DNA of 64,000 nt from Lates calcarifer (GCF_001640805.2 NC_066845.1:22322307-22386306), one strand, 5' to 3'; positions 1 through 12,982 are shown, counted from the first letter of the stretch. The notes: generated by a model from the sequence alone, not told the origin. Numbers and translations: made by a program.

Positions 1-3000
1 GAGCCTGTTACTTTTATTTCATAAACTTAGAAAATGGGACAAAAAAACTGTAATTGTATTTGCATACAACTGTTTAGTTTTCTTAAAGTTTTACTGCACA
101 TTCATGGGATTGAAACTACATTATGAAATTAGCAATGTGTTGTGCCCACATTTTGGCCCCAGTCTAACATCAGCCATTTCTGCTGACTTCAGTGTCCCAA
201 TGCTTGAAGCCCCAGAGCTTCAGAGCTGTTGTCTACCCTGAAGCTGGGGATGCAACTAAGAACTGTTCTCATCATCACTTTTTACTTTACTGTAGATAAA
301 TTGCTTATTTAGTCAAACTAACATCCAAAAAGATAAACAAATCCTCATTTTAAAATAATTATAACCAACAAATTAATTTTTGACATTTTTGATCAATCAT
401 AGTTTCAGCAAGGTGTTAAATTGACATGGCTCTAAAGTGTTTATTTATGATGGGTGTGGACTAATAGAACTGGTGTAACGCTGACTCTGATCCTCTCTGC
501 AGTTTATTGTACTGTTTATATTGTGCATGTCCTACACAATATTGCCATTTAGTTTTTGGTTTATGCTTTAGAAATGCTTGGTAAGCTTAAAAGAATGCTG
601 CTAGACCAGTTATAATCTCTTTTTTCATTATGTCAGCCCTGATTGTCTGCAGAGTAAACAGGGAGGATCCCATGGTATTGGATGAGAGAGCTAGTACGAG
701 AATAATGCTGTTGGTGTGGGGGGATGGAGTGTTGGGGGTTGGTGGGGAGGGGCAGGGTGGGGGTAGTGCTGTTACGCAGCAGAAAGTCCCTGGGTGCTTA
801 CTGGTTCCACCAGGGGATGGCCTGGCCTCTCTTACATAATGACACAGAGATTTATTTGGCCCATCTATTGGGGTTTATGTCAGGAACCTCACTGCAATAA
901 ACAGAGCCTCTGCCAATTCCCAAAACCCTCATCAACGACCCGGCCCCTCCCACTGGAAGTCACTGAGAGTCACTGAGCCTTTGTTCTCACTGGCTGAAAT
1001 GAAGGGGAAGCAGTTGGTGGAAATGAAAATAAATGTCATCCACCGGAATGAGTCTGGTTTTCCTGCAGAGATCTGTTTGAGTATGTCTGTGCCTGCATAT
1101 GCATTCATAGGTGTTTATCCCAGTACCATACAAGTGCTTTTTGTACTATCCTCTTTACTAGAAAGTATTAGTGCCATATACATTTCAAAGCAAACAATAG
1201 TACTTTAGATGTTTTGTCCATTCATTTCATTCGTGTGAAAATCTGCATTAAAAAAATGAAATTATCTCAATCAAAATGGGAAACTTGTTTGAGGTTATTT
1301 TTGAATGCAGATTTTTCAAAGTGCACTACACTTTTATACACTTGACAACATGAAAAACAATGTGATGGATTACCCACCTTAAAGCGTAAGACTGGTACTA
1401 TTCCATATTTTTCTTACTGCCAACAAATCCCACCAAAGACCAAATTAACAATAAATACAGTATAATCAACTAAAAATACTGTGTGTGTATCCTGATCCAT
1501 CTCTCATTCTCACCCATTTCTCTGTGCCACAGAGCCCAGTTTCTGTCCAAAAACTGTTAAAAAAAACACATCAGTGTTTGTAACACATGCTCCTTCATCA
1601 CCATGTCATTTATTTTGTCTTGCTTCCATGCACATTGTCCTGATGCCCAAAATACTCACTAGAGCACCAAATGTGGATTAATCCACTGCTGAAACTTTTC
1701 CCCTGAAATTGTACTATTTCCTCCTGTTTGAACATTTGTTCAAACTGTCAGTGATGAGATAGGATAATTATTTGAAGAGACTTGGCTAGATAACATCTCA
1801 CTAGAAAGATTTTTAACATTTTGCATGAATATCCCTTTGTTTAAAGAATAAGAACTAAACAGAACAAAATCTGTGTGCATTAGGATTGGGTGCATTACCA
1901 TTAGTTATAGAAGTGGACAGGTTTAATAGTCTCCTTGAAGAGAAGAAACTTTGTTAAGGGATTTAGGTGAGGCCGAAAACATCCTCTTTATTTTTTGTTG
2001 CCTTTTTATCCTGATATACTGTTTTTTGTAATGTGTTCATCTCTAATGACATTTGGTTGACCTAAAGACCTGAGTTGTGTTTTAGGCAAAATCTCTGTGG
2101 CATATTTCATTAGTAGTGCCAAAGTTCTTTATTTGCAGTGTATTATTATCTGTAATGAGATTTGTTCTTTTCCCCCCTCCACTCCTGGCAATGTCCCTCT
2201 GTTGTCAGTCAGGGACAGTCTTACCCTTCACAAAAATTTCCCAAGTGGTCTCAGCTGCGATTCTGGTGCAAGTGTGGAGTGTGTTAAAGGTAGGCACTCA
2301 GATGAGCTTGTACAGCTGATGTTGCTGATGTTGTTTAGTTGCAGTAAGAAGTGAGTCCTCAGATTTGTTCTGCTTATAGATTAATGATGTATTCTCACAC
2401 ATAGATACAAAGTAGTTGGCAGTATATTGCTTCTTAGGAATCTGTAGTCTGGTGGTGTTTTTTTTTTTTTTTTTTTTGAGCATGCAATTTTGCAATTTAC
2501 ATTCTCTGCTCCAACTGGACAGTTGTTTCCTACTGTATTCAGCCAGACACACCAGTACTGTCTGCGATTTGATTCCATAAATTGTTCTTTTATTAATAAT
2601 TTTATTGAGTCCTGGAATCAGTCTTGCCTCCATTTTGTTAAAACTTCTCTGCACAGTAGAAAACGTTTCTGCCGGAATCAAGTTGATCCTGATTGGCTCT
2701 TGCCTGACTGTCACTCACAATGCGTCAGAGGATATTTGCACAATGTTGAGCCTTTCTCAGTTTTCCCCTCTTGTGTATCTAGTATGTACATGACACAGTA
2801 AACAAATGTGTAAGTATGTTTGAGCTGTGCTAGTGCATGTGTGTGGATGTACGTGTTTGTGTGTGTCATGCATATATCTATGTTTGAGTTGCTGCTGAGT
2901 ATATAGGTGAGGATTATTCACAGGTTGTCAGGGCCTGTGTGCAGCGAAGTAAGAGAATCTTCCATCATTCTGTGTGGATTGGAATGGCCTAAGCAGGCAT

Positions 3001-3359
3001 GATTGAATTGGAGCTGAGTAGGCTGACATGATAACCATAATTGAAGGGCCGGATGGTGGTAAGCAAGCATTACAACAGTGGTCTGACAGGTTGAGCCATG
3101 TCATCAAGGTAGATACTCTGTCACTCATAGAGCGCATGCAGCTGAGATACACATGAAGTCAGGCCCCCTTAAACATGCATGAACACATGCACACACATGC
3201 CAGAAAATCACTTCTCCATGATGATGTTCATTTCCTGCAGGATGTTCTCTGTAGAAACCCATTACAATTAGTCATTAGCAGTGACTCAATTGGACAGGAC
3301 TTCAAAATATTTGTCAGCTCAGCAACCTGTTGTAATACGACAGCGTTACTGAGGATGAT
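1..3359. other. Unassigned intronic sequence
   Basis: No gene, RNA or recognisable mobile element was found. There is a G-rich patch around 718-765, a T-run at about 2459-2477, and a purine/pyrimidine-biased TG-rich stretch near 2835-2865. The 138-codon minus-strand open frame at 2298-2714 includes a poly-lysine run that is only the complement of the T-run, so it is not taken as coding. Confidence 0.5.
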
Positions 3360-4044
3360 GCCTCAACTGGGTATTTTGCAAATTTAAAACAGGCTATTGC
3401 AGCAGCACAAATAATTTTCCCATTTTGGCCCATCACTATAAAACGTATATAGCGGCGACACTGCAGACATAAAGTTGGCGTCTTGGTCATAGCTCAGTTC
3501 TCTCTCTCTGACACCGTCAGTTGGTTTTAACTCGTCATATCACTGGTAGTTTCAACTTTAGCTGTGTCTGTTCTCGTGACTAGCATACAGCTCTCACCTT
3601 GACATCGGAGCAGAGAGATTCAGAGCGACTCACACTGCCTGCGTTGCGCTGTCACTCTGTCCTCCATTTTCATCAAGTATCTAACTCCATAGTTAGCTTT
3701 GTGGTTTGGTCATTTTAAGACAAGATGTGGTTGTAAAGTTTACAGCCTGTTGCTCTGTTGCTCCTGCAGTGCTCAGTGTATGAACTGTGAGGCAGCTTTT
3801 TTAAAAAAGTGTAACAACTCATCCACTGACTCTGTGTGAATCAGAGTCTTCCCAACTGATGCATCAAATGGCCGACATTTAGGGAGCCACCCTAAAATTG
3901 GCCTTATCTTCACATCTCACTCAGGAATAAGAAGGAAACTAAGTTCAGAAGTAGTAATTTGATTTATATCGAGATTTATATCAATATCAACCGATATGAA
4001 AAATCATATAATGATATGATTTTTTCTCATATCGCCCAGCCCTA
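3360..4044 (+). mobile_element. hAT-like non-autonomous element, copy 1 (truncated)
   Basis: This segment ends with the reverse complement of TAGGGCTGGGCGAT, a terminal sequence I recognise from abundant fish hAT-type elements. Its whole body aligns by eye, in opposite orientation, with 50224-50805: shared blocks include the ACTGGGTATTTTGCAAATTT start, the TATATAGCGGCGACACTGCAG block and the GAGGCAGCTTTTTTAAAAAA block. No transposase open frame is present. The left end lacks a matching terminus, so it is truncated there. Family assignment rests on the terminus only. Confidence 0.6.
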
Positions 4045-6006
4045 ACTGACACATTAAAAAACAAAAACTCTTTTGTGGCCAGATATTTAACTTTGTTCAC
4101 CAGCTTGTCTCTGTCTGTCTGCCATTTGATGCTGCAGATAGCGTTTAGTGGCGTTTTTTGTGCTTTGGCTGCTAACTACTTCTGGAAATGGAGATTCAGC
4201 CTAACTGTAAAATTACAGGCCCTAAAGAAAACAATGAGCTAACATTAACAGTGATTGAAAAGCAACATAGAGCTGCAGAGTTGTGTGACAGCAACTCCTC
4301 TGAGAGGAATATATCAATATCTTGGACACTGCTTATTTACTTTCTTTTCTTGAGTGAATGATAACAGACAGTGACTGTTGCTGAGGCTGCTGTGTTACAT
4401 GTCTCACATCTGATTCCATGATGTTGGCATGCTGTATAAAATCACACACCAGGATGGCATTAGGCCTTGTTTGGTTCTGTAAACAACAACAACATATTTG
4501 AGGGTGGTTTTGTGCAATCTCTTTGTAGAAGGGGCTATTCATTTCCCTCTTGGGGCAGGGCATGCAGGATCTTCACATTTTGCTCTGTAGGCACAGACTT
4601 TGGATGAGCACTTTTGCCATTCACAGTCCTCATTTTTCACAGTTCTTAATTGAGCTTCATCCATTCTTAGTTTCAGTTCTCTGATACCCTCTCGTTATTT
4701 CTGTGCTCAGAGTTCTGCCTCTTTCTGTCTTTCTTTCTGGCCTGACCATGTTTACTTTTCCCCTTTCCTTTTTACGTTTGCAAAGATATCATTGAAATAG
4801 CTCTGTTGTTATAACCTTGATCTCAAACATTTTTCCAAAATGTGGAAATAGTTTTTAGTGTGTTGCATCACAGCGCTAGCATAGACAGCCATCTTCTTGA
4901 TGGCAAACTGATGGCTAAATGATTATGGAGCAACATTTACTGAGGATGTTTTACATAGGATCTTCTGTCAAAATGCATTGTAGCTTAGCTAGAAACAGAC
5001 TGACACAACATGACCTTGTCTAAAGCCAATTACAACAAAGGGGGGAAAAAAGCAACAAAATATTCCAAAAATGCAAGCAACATACAGTAGATTACATCAA
5101 GTAATCAAACTGGCATTTAAAGGGCTAAAATACTCAAAATGATTAACTGTTAAGAGATTTATGCAGGAAAAAAGCAGAAAATATATTAATCTGTAATGTT
5201 TTGTAATGTAATATAACGGTTTTTGGACATTTTTGTCCTCTAATGATGTAAGAGTATGGTAATTTGAATTCCAAAATTTGTCAAGAGAGAGACTTTAGTA
5301 CAAGCAAATTGTGCCATATACACTTCAAAGCCAAAATGATGGCCAGAATAAGAGGAAAAATTTGCCCAAATGAACAAAAATGTCCATAATGATCCATGAG
5401 GGCTAGACCAGAAGAGATTATGAGAAGTGAATGGGAAAATTACTACGCAAACTGTCTGCTGTAAACATCCATCACAGTTCACAAATGGAGTTACATTTTG
5501 TGTGCACTTACTGTGGAATGAGGGACTATTACCCACATTTTAGTTTTACCAAATGTGGTTTAGGGTTGGCCAGTTTTTCACCTAATTATTACAGGATGCT
5601 GTACAGAATATAGAAACCACCTGGAAAACTTGCACTGCTCTCAATAGGCCTATTGCTGGTGTCAGGGACCAGGAGAGTGGGGTGTAACTTGATAGTAAAA
5701 TAGTAATAAGAATGATAAGAAGAGGAGGAAAAGGAGAAGGAGGACTACAAAGGTGCTGTTGCTGCATTGTGTTGTCAGTGTGTTCTCAAATTTCAGCATG
5801 TTACTTAGTGTGCATGGTGACCGAAACTAAGAAAACAAGGCCCAAGTTGTAACATTGCAATTTCACATTGCAAACACCTATCTATTTTGGTCTACACAAG
5901 ATCCAAATTTGCACCATTAAAGGTCTGCCATAAAAAAAAATAAGATTCTAATGTTAACACCCTTGTACACAGAAGCAGCTAAACCTAAATAATATATAGT
6001 ATTGAT
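4045..6006. other. Unassigned intronic sequence
   Basis: I see no exon or identifiable repeat. Two open frames overlap on opposite strands at about 5240-5613, but neither shows a domain or splice context. A purine-rich patch lies near 5700-5750. Confidence 0.45.
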
Positions 6007-6560
6007 TAGGAATGGGCATAATTAATCAGTGATCGATTATTGATTGCTAAGAATTGTGTCAATCACATGGAATTTAATATCAGCGAGGTTGTGTAGTGTG
6101 TCTTGAAGCAATATAATGATTTTCACTCATGGCAGCAACCAGCAGTAGGCGCAATTAAATGTAAACATGAAGGGAGCAAGGTGGTGTGGGACCATTTCAG
6201 GCTAAGAAATAACAAAGCTCACTGTAAACATTGCAAAGGGAGTGATAACTTTTTGTGTGTAAAAGACTCTCAGTTGTGTTTCTGACAAGCATTGTAGCTT
6301 TGGTTTGTGAATTTGTCTCTAATTTGATTCTGAGCCTTGGGCACCACTGCCTTTATGAGGCCGCAGATCTTTGTTGTTTTGCTTCCTGTTAGCTCAGTTT
6401 TAAAGAGGATTGTTGTTGGACTATAATTTTTTCTTGGAGTAAAGATGTAATTGAGATAAAAACTCTTTACTAGCCTATTTTCTGCCACAGGCATTTTCAG
6501 TATAAAAAATAATAATAATCAGTAATTGGTCATTAATTTTCCTGATGATTGACCAAGGAA
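6007..6560 (+). mobile_element. hAT transposon remnant with BED zinc-finger fragment
   Basis: The segment opens with TAGGAATGGGCATAATT, a terminus typical of fish hAT elements. It is followed at about 6103-6285 by an open frame containing KVVWDHFRLRNNKAHCKHCK. The W..F spacing and the following C-x2-C pair are the first half of a BED-type zinc finger, the DNA-binding module at the N-terminus of many hAT transposases and ZBED proteins. The frame stops shortly afterwards and no hAT catalytic or dimerisation region follows. The right-hand AT-rich part (near 6515-6550) resembles a diverged inverted terminus. It is a dead, internally deleted copy. Confidence 0.6.
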
Positions 6561-7014
6561 ATTTCTTGAAATTCCCTTCCATATTACTGATGTGAGAGGT
6601 ATTTCAGGGATCATCTCCATCTCATTCTAACACCATTACCATTTTGAATGTGGCATCAACTGATCCACATATATATCAGGACATAGCCTGAGCCATCTTT
6701 CATTAGCTGCTAATCAGATCATGTGGTGGGCTGCAGAAACGGTAAAGCCTGGATTAAAGTTATGTATGCCAGGTCCAACCTCTACCGTGTTCCAATAAGA
6801 TGTAGGGAGTTGCCAGTAAGAGTGTATATGTGCCTCCCTGTGCTCTCACCCAGATCAATAGTGTATTGAGCTGAATGCAGAGCAAGTAGATTCACTTCAG
6901 CACTCCTCTTTATAGCTGCCTGGATCAAAGCAGCTTCTGTTGGATCTCTGCAGTGGCTCATTCCTACATTATAGCCTGCTGTCACCACTGCCACACACAG
7001 CTCAGGATAACAAG

Positions 7015-8010
7015 AGGAATTAAAGCTACAAGAAGTGTTGAACGCACCCATGCGCCCGTGCCCATCAGGGGACCTGCGGCCGTGGGGTCGCCACAGGTTG
7101 TACGACGCACTTCCGCAACTGCATGACTGCTGAACACACAACCAGTGAGTCAAAAGTCACTTACTGCGCCCATCAATTGCACATTACCATCATGGACAAT
7201 GGCAACCACCTGCACAGATAGACCCTAAAAGGGGCTTAAGCCTCTGTCCTTTTGCCCTCAGGCTTGAAGGAGAACAATGATCAATATCACATGTAATTTC
7301 CTGTTTCCAGTAGGTGGCAATGGCATAGTGGCAAAATTTGGAGCAGATTGCACAGTGCATATGAGAGTTACAACAACTTCCTTTTTCATGGTGAAGCATC
7401 GAAACTTGCCACAGCACGGGCGTCCCACAAAGTCTTCACAATAAAGCACCATTACGATCATTACTGCTTTTCTGACTAGAAATGAGGCAAATTAGATAAA
7501 CCCACACATTATTTCCTATTGCCTATAGATGGCGCTTTGACTATACCTGAATACAAGCATGTATGATTTCAGGACAGGCCTGTTGTCAAACCTCTGAAAT
7601 TTGGGGCGGGGCAGATCAAACAATGTATGTTTGAGTTCCTGGTTAATGTTGAAACATCGAAATTTGGAAAATGCCAGTAGTCTTTTCAGACCAATTTTGA
7701 TGTCGATTAGGTCAACCTGCTAAAAACAGTAATTTAAAGTGTTTAACATGTCATTTCCTGTTTTCAGTAGGTGGCATTGTGACTGCAGCTGAATATTGGC
7801 ATGTAGATGTGTTCAGGCCATGATCTGTATCAGGCATGTGAAGTTTTGGGCAGATTGAACAGTGCATATGAAAGTTACAACAACTACCTGTTTCATGGCG
7901 AAGCATTGAAACTCACCAGAGCACCACAGCATGAGTGTCCCATTACTGCTTGTCTGGCCACATCTGAGGTGAATCAGATCATGCCACTCATTTATTACTA
8001 ATGATGAACA
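7015..8010 (+). repeat. Composite teleost interspersed repeat, copy 1
   Basis: This block contains at least three diverged repetitions of the same unit: a TGTGTTCAGGCCATGA-like start, AGTTACAACAACTTCCTGTTTCATGG-like middle, GCGAAGCATTGAAACT-like segment, then CACCACAGC...GTCCCAT. Units are visible near 7290-7470, 7540-7690 and 7745-7965. A leading segment at about 7030-7145 (CATGCGCCCGTGCCCATC...GCATGACTGCTG) is shared with copy 2 at 11155-11245. I recognise the pattern as an abundant fish non-coding repeat but cannot name its class. Short open frames inside it are not genes. Confidence 0.65.
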
Positions 8011-8805
8011 CAATTTATTCTTTTGCAGTTAATCAGCTTAATTGTCTTAAGATTTGCAAGTAATGTGTTTTGATTCATGTATGTATTAATGCATTGTCTT
8101 TCTTTAAGTATTAGCACCACCAAGTAATATCTCGTCTTGTACAATGTCTGAAATGATCGTGGTGGAAGGCGAATATGTGATATGCACAAATATTCCAGAT
8201 TAATAATGTAGAGTTTATTAAGAGATCATATTTCATTCTAACTGAGACAAAGAAGGCGAGAACAGTGAACCATGATTGGCTGAGACCTCCTCACTCCGCC
8301 TGTAAACCTGATACTATCCTCAAGAGAATAAAAACTCTGGCTCGCAAAAGACAACGCCTTTGGTTGAAATCAGCTCCAAACTACACAGCCACTCGCATTT
8401 TCGATGTTCCTTTGTTCTTTTTCCACCACGTGCTCCGCAAGTAACCTTTTCTTTTATCTATACGCGCAAGTGACTTTCTCTATTTCTTTAAGCCAAGCAA
8501 CATCAAGTTAAGCCAAAGGAACAAAAGTATCTGAATACTTAGAACTAATTTTTGATGATCCTGTGTTTTTAAGAAACCTGCAAGAAACTATGTTTGCCAA
8601 GACAGAAGGTCTGTGAGTAAGCTCAACTAAAGCTGAACTGCTGAGACACCGACAGAATCCATCACCGTGTTAACCAGAGACACGGCCTCCAGGAGAATCC
8701 ACCTGGATCCTGTGTTTACATAGTTACCACCACAACCTCAACCACCTGGATTCCAGCCAAATCTGCAGCTGCCACAACTCATGAACAACTCATCAACTGT
8801 ATGAA
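8011..8805. other. Unassigned, locally less AT-rich block
   Basis: From about 8220 to 8800 base composition shifts and the text has promoter-like wording (an AATAAAAACTCTGG motif near 8327), reminiscent of an LTR or a SINE body. I could not find paired TG...CA ends or a target duplication. It leads straight into the repeat tail at 8806, so it may be the body of that element. Confidence 0.3.
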
Positions 8806-8905
8806 TGTGTGTGAATGGGGTGAATGTGATCTGTAGTGTAAAGCGCTTTGAGTGGTCGGAAAGACTAGAAAAGCACTATATAAGTACAGTCCATTTACCA
8901 TTTCC
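8806..8905 (+). repeat. Teleost SINE/LINE 3' tail
   Basis: The sequence around GTGTAAAGCGCTTTGAGTGG followed by AAAAGCACTATATAAGTACA and GTCCATTTACCATTT is the recurring 3' tail of a very common fish retroelement. The class name is not certain. The segment has no coding content; the 89-codon frame that starts in it is incidental. Confidence 0.55.
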
Positions 8906-9072
8906 CATTAATATCCGCAATTTCCGTCCCAAACTGGACGGTAGTGCCCCATTCAACAAGTGTAAATTGGATTTTCCAACGATTATTTTGTGCATTTATG
9001 CAGCAGTCTCTATAATGCCACATGACATTATAATTAGTTCTAAGACCATAAACCCAAAAGAAAAAATAAACT

Positions 9073-9074
9073 AA

Positions 9075-9102
<28 letters not shown>
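9073..9102 (+). repeat. (ATT)n microsatellite
   Basis: About nine uninterrupted TTA/ATT trinucleotides follow the preceding retroelement tail. Confidence 0.95.
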
Positions 9103-9105
<3 letters not shown>

Positions 9106-9239
9106 TTTATTCATTTTTCAACAGAAAAACTATGTACCAGTGTTTGGAGTCTATCCATGTACAAACAAAAGCAAACAAAAGAAAAATTACGTCTGTAGTG
9201 CACACAGGCAGAAATATATGCATTTATATCTATGTGTTC

Positions 9240-9640
9240 AGTTCAGTTCCTCCCACTTATTCTGGAATCGGGCTGTGGTGGTAACAGGCTAAGCAGGGCC
9301 TTCCAGACGTCCCTCTCCCCAGCAATGTTATCCAGCTCTTCCTGGGGGATTCCAAGGCGTTTCCAGGCCAGAAGAGATATGTAGTCTCTCCAGTGTGTCC
9401 TGGGTCTACCCCGGGGTCTCCTCCCAGTTGGGGAGATCTCCAAAGAGATCTCTCCAAAGAGATTCTACCAGGAGGCATCCTAACCGGATCCCTGAACCAC
9501 CTCAACTGGCTCCTTTCGATGTGAAGGGGTGGGGGCTCTATTCCGAGCACCCTCCGGACGTCCAGGCTTCTCATCCTATCTCTAAGGCTGAGCCCAGACA
9601 TATTTATGTGTCCACTCGTTTTTTTCACTTGGGCCATTCT
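9240..9640 (-). mobile_element. LINE ORF2 C-terminal fragment, copy A
   Basis: On the minus strand two overlapping frames read through the C-terminal tail of a fish non-LTR retrotransposon polyprotein. The order is LSLRDRMRSLDVRR, then IERSQLRWFRDPVRMPPGR, then PTGRRPRGRPRTHWRDYIS, then LAWKRLGIPQEELDNIAGER and LLSLLPPQPD. The tail is split by a frameshift near 9430, between the MPPGR part and the GRRPRG part, so it is not functional. The reverse transcriptase core is missing. A second fragment of the same family lies at 49300-49970. Confidence 0.8.
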
Positions 9641-10534
9641 GCACCATAGTTTCTGACCAGGATAAGGCAGAGAGCTACATCATGCACACACTGCACTTCC
9701 ATGACACAAAACTGTTCAAAATATGGTCACCACTATCTCCAAAACCTCTATATTCGAAATCTCTAAAAACTCCCCCAGTTTCCCCCGGGTCGTTATCACG
9801 GCAGAGTCCCGTAGGAGAGCCGCATCTTGGCGGCCTTCCTTTGCAAGTGTTTTATTGCGCACACTACGGCATACTCCAAGTGCTGTTTGGTGTCTGTTTT
9901 CTGTGATCACTGTAGTCTCAAATGTACTGTGGAGTGGCACAACCTAAGCATCAGGCATACTGATATGATTATGAGAAGAGACAGTTTGTGTATTTGCTGT
10001 TGTTGTGTAAAAGCCTTGTGATCAACACAGGATCCTGGCTCTCTCCCAGTAGCATCCACACCTTCCCCTGAACCAACACCAAGGACTGCTGGCTCTCTGT
10101 GTTTGGCAAACAGGCTCACAGTGCCAGTGGTATGTGATACAGCACAGTGTTAAAGACCCTTTATATAGTGAGAGGCAGGAAACCAGCAGAGTAAACACAG
10201 GATAGCTGGATCCTAATGAAAGAACAGTAAACCAGTAGGGATATATTCCATTGTTTAAATCAATATTGTTATATTTGTTCCTTTCCTAAAAATTAAACAT
10301 CCCAAAATGACTTCAGATATCTGGTATTTTATGAAAGGAGACCTTAGATGTGATGCATTCATATTTAATTTGAATTTATATTCCAGTACTCCATTTATAC
10401 ATTTTGCACTCTGTGAAGTAGGTGTCCATTTTAACCTACAAGAAGAATATGCTTGTTTACAACATGATATCCGAAGGCATAGTGACTTCAATCTTAATGT
10501 TTGTCTGACAATATTTCAGGTGAATCATTCCTGA
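9641..10534. other. Unassigned intronic sequence
   Basis: Several overlapping 60-80-codon frames occur on both strands between 9682 and 10534. None shows recognisable domains, and their mutual overlap argues against coding. I see no splice-consistent exon. Confidence 0.4.
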
Positions 10535-11780
10535 AATCCTGAATACAGGCATGTAGATGTGTTCAGGACAGGCTCTTCGCGAGTGATCGAAATTTCAGGT
10601 GCCGCCACGGCCACACCTGATGATGTCAAAACAATCTTCTGATAACTTTTAATCACAAAGGTCTGGCTAAGTTTGAGGTGGATTTGACAAAATCTCAAGG
10701 AGGAGTTCATTCAAATACAACATGTTGAAAAATTAGCAAAATTTGCATATTAAAATGGCCAGCTTCCTGTAGGTTTGAGGCTATGATGTCAAGTGACTTT
10801 TTTGTGCATCTCCGCATGTTACATATGTGTACCAAATTTCGTCCACCTAGGACAAAATAAGCCCAATGGCAAAGGGTTTTTGAAAAATTCTGGGGGTCAA
10901 AACAATATTTTGATAACTTTTAATAACAAACTCAGTACTGAGTGTTGTGACCAAGTTTGAGGTTGATACAATGAAATCTGTAGGAGGAGTTCGATCAAAT
11001 ACATAGAACATGGCTGTTGTCTGACCTAGTACTGAGTAATAATGCAAAGAGAGAGAGAATAGAAAGAGTACATTGCAAATGCAAATTCCACACAGAGATG
11101 TATAGTGACAATGATGGTGATAAAGAATGAATAAGACTAATAAGACTAATTAAAGCTGCCCCCGCACCCTGCGCCCGTTGGGGGACATCGTACAACGTGC
11201 TTTCACAACCGCATGACTGCTGGACACAGAACAGGGCGTCATGACTGCAGCTGAATATTGTCATGTAGATGTGTTCAGGCCATGAGTTACAACAACTTCC
11301 TGTTTCATGGCGGAGCATTGAAACTCACCAGGGCACCACAGTAAGGGCGTCCCATGAAGACCCACAGTCTTCATATAGCACCTTTGTGATATTAGTACTT
11401 GTCTGGCCACATTTGAGGTCCACGTAGATGAAACACATCATTTCATAGTTGTGTTCAGGATAGGCCGGTTGTTAAACCTCTGAAATCTTGGGCAGATTGG
11501 ACAAAGTATGTTTTAGTTGCATCAACTTCCTGCTTCATGATGAGACATCAAAATTTGACATGCTGCCACGGCCATGCCCATCGACATCAGGTAAAGCTTT
11601 TCATAACTTTGAATCATATAGGTCTTCAGATTAAAGTGATTGAGTTTGAGGTTGAAAAACTCGAGGTGAAGTTCGATCAAATATAACATCCCCAAATGGC
11701 AAAAAATAAGTAAAATTTGTGTATTAAAATCAAAATGGCCGACTTCCTCATGGTTTTATATCAGCAGCAAATGTCATAGA
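10535..11780 (+). repeat. Composite teleost interspersed repeat, copy 2
   Basis: This block carries the same vocabulary as the copy at 7015-8010, in the same orientation: GTAGATGTGTTCAGG, TTCCTGTTTCATGGCGGAGC, a GCCGCCACGGCCAC segment, CTTTTAATCACAAAGGTC, GAGGAGTTCGATCAAATA and AAAATGGCCGACTTCCT. It includes the shared CGCCCGTTGGGGGAC...GCATGACTGCTGG module at 11170-11225. Sub-units recur near 10548-10700, 10880-11005, 11240-11420 and 11440-11700. No coding capacity is evident. Confidence 0.65.
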
Positions 11781-12754
11781 CTGGCCAACAATTGGGCTGA
11801 CCCAATGAGACAACAAAATCATACAGTATTTACTGGATATACATCACCCTATGTATTTTCAGATAACCTGTTTTTAACTAGTATTGTCCGTAGGGTGTTC
11901 AGGCTCCAGAGGGCTGCTCCAGTGATGTAGAGAGGATTATCAGAATCTAGACTGTGGACATTGTGAGATGGGTCTGTGGTCAGGCCTAATGCACACAGCT
12001 GCCATAAATGTCTTGGAGAAGCCAGACTGTGGCATTCGTACAGTGAGCTCCTCTATAATCAGCCTCTCTTTTAAGAGAAAGGCTGGAACAAATAAATTAA
12101 TAATTGATAAGGTTTCACTGTGGATGAATTAGCCCAGTTACAGAGTGCATTTTTCCTCTTTGATAACCTCTACAGTATACTTTACCTTGAGGTATATTAT
12201 ACATTCTACTATAAATGCAGTGTTGTAAAATGTCCAGTGTTGATTGTATTGAATAGTGAACAACATTAATTCTCACCTGCCAAAAAAAGCATTTCTTGTA
12301 ACACTCAGGTTTTTCAGTCAGACAACTCAGGCATGGTCACTGCTGTAACTGTTACTGTCCTTGATGGTTTTTCTCTGACTTTTCACTATGAATCCCCCCT
12401 CCCAGGATGTGTGAGTAGAAAAAAACGCATCAAAGGCAGAGGAGAATTAGGTGTTAGCCTGCGATGAAGGCCTCAGGCCGTGGAGACCAGGGGAGATGAT
12501 ACAGCTAGCAGAATGGGAGAGGGAAGATATGTGTAGAAGAAATGAAGGTAATGTGATGGGGTTACACTAAAAATTAGTAGTTCCCAGAGTGCAGCAGGAT
12601 ATAGAGGAAGAATGTGAGATGGTTTGCACCCTTTAAAAGCCTCCCTGATAGTGGGCCTAATGTTGTCAGTGCTGAATTCACTTACTGTTGTATGTACTCA
12701 AGTGTCTGAACACAGTGATGTGTTGACTTACTCTACTTGAACAGTGATGTGTCC

Positions 12755-12982
12755 GCATAGGGTGTTTTTGGGTTGTCCGTCCCATTCTCATGAACACAAT
12801 ATCACTGTAATGTCACGATGGAATTCCTTGAAATTTGTCACTAACCTTTATTTGGACTGATGGATGAACTGATCAGATTTTGTTGATCAAATGTCAGAGT
12901 TCACAGTCACTGTAACCTCACAAACTGCATGACTGCATGAAACATGTTTTTTGGCCATAACTTTAGAATTCACACACAAATT
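12755..12982 (+). repeat. Interspersed repeat (GGTTGTCCGTCCCATTC family)
   Basis: The run GGGTTGTCCGTCCCATTC, then ACAATATCACTGTAATG, TGGATGAACTGATCAGATTTTG, GTCACTGTAACCTCAC and TTTTTGGCCATAACTTTAGAA matches a repeat seen very often in fish introns and BACs. It is non-coding. The region before it (11781-12754) contains nothing I can identify. Confidence 0.5.

Noticed and set aside
2298..2714. 138-codon minus-strand open frame
   Set aside because: It contains a poly-Lys run complementary to a T-run, has no domain, and is overlapped by three other frames on both strands.
5240..5613. Overlapping 98- and 60-codon frames on opposite strands
   Set aside because: No homology that I can recognise, no splice context, and composition like the surrounding intron.
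9682..10119. Cluster of four to six overlapping frames suggesting a gene
   Set aside because: Frames overlap on both strands, none dominates in codon quality, and no domain is visible. Probably low stop density by chance.
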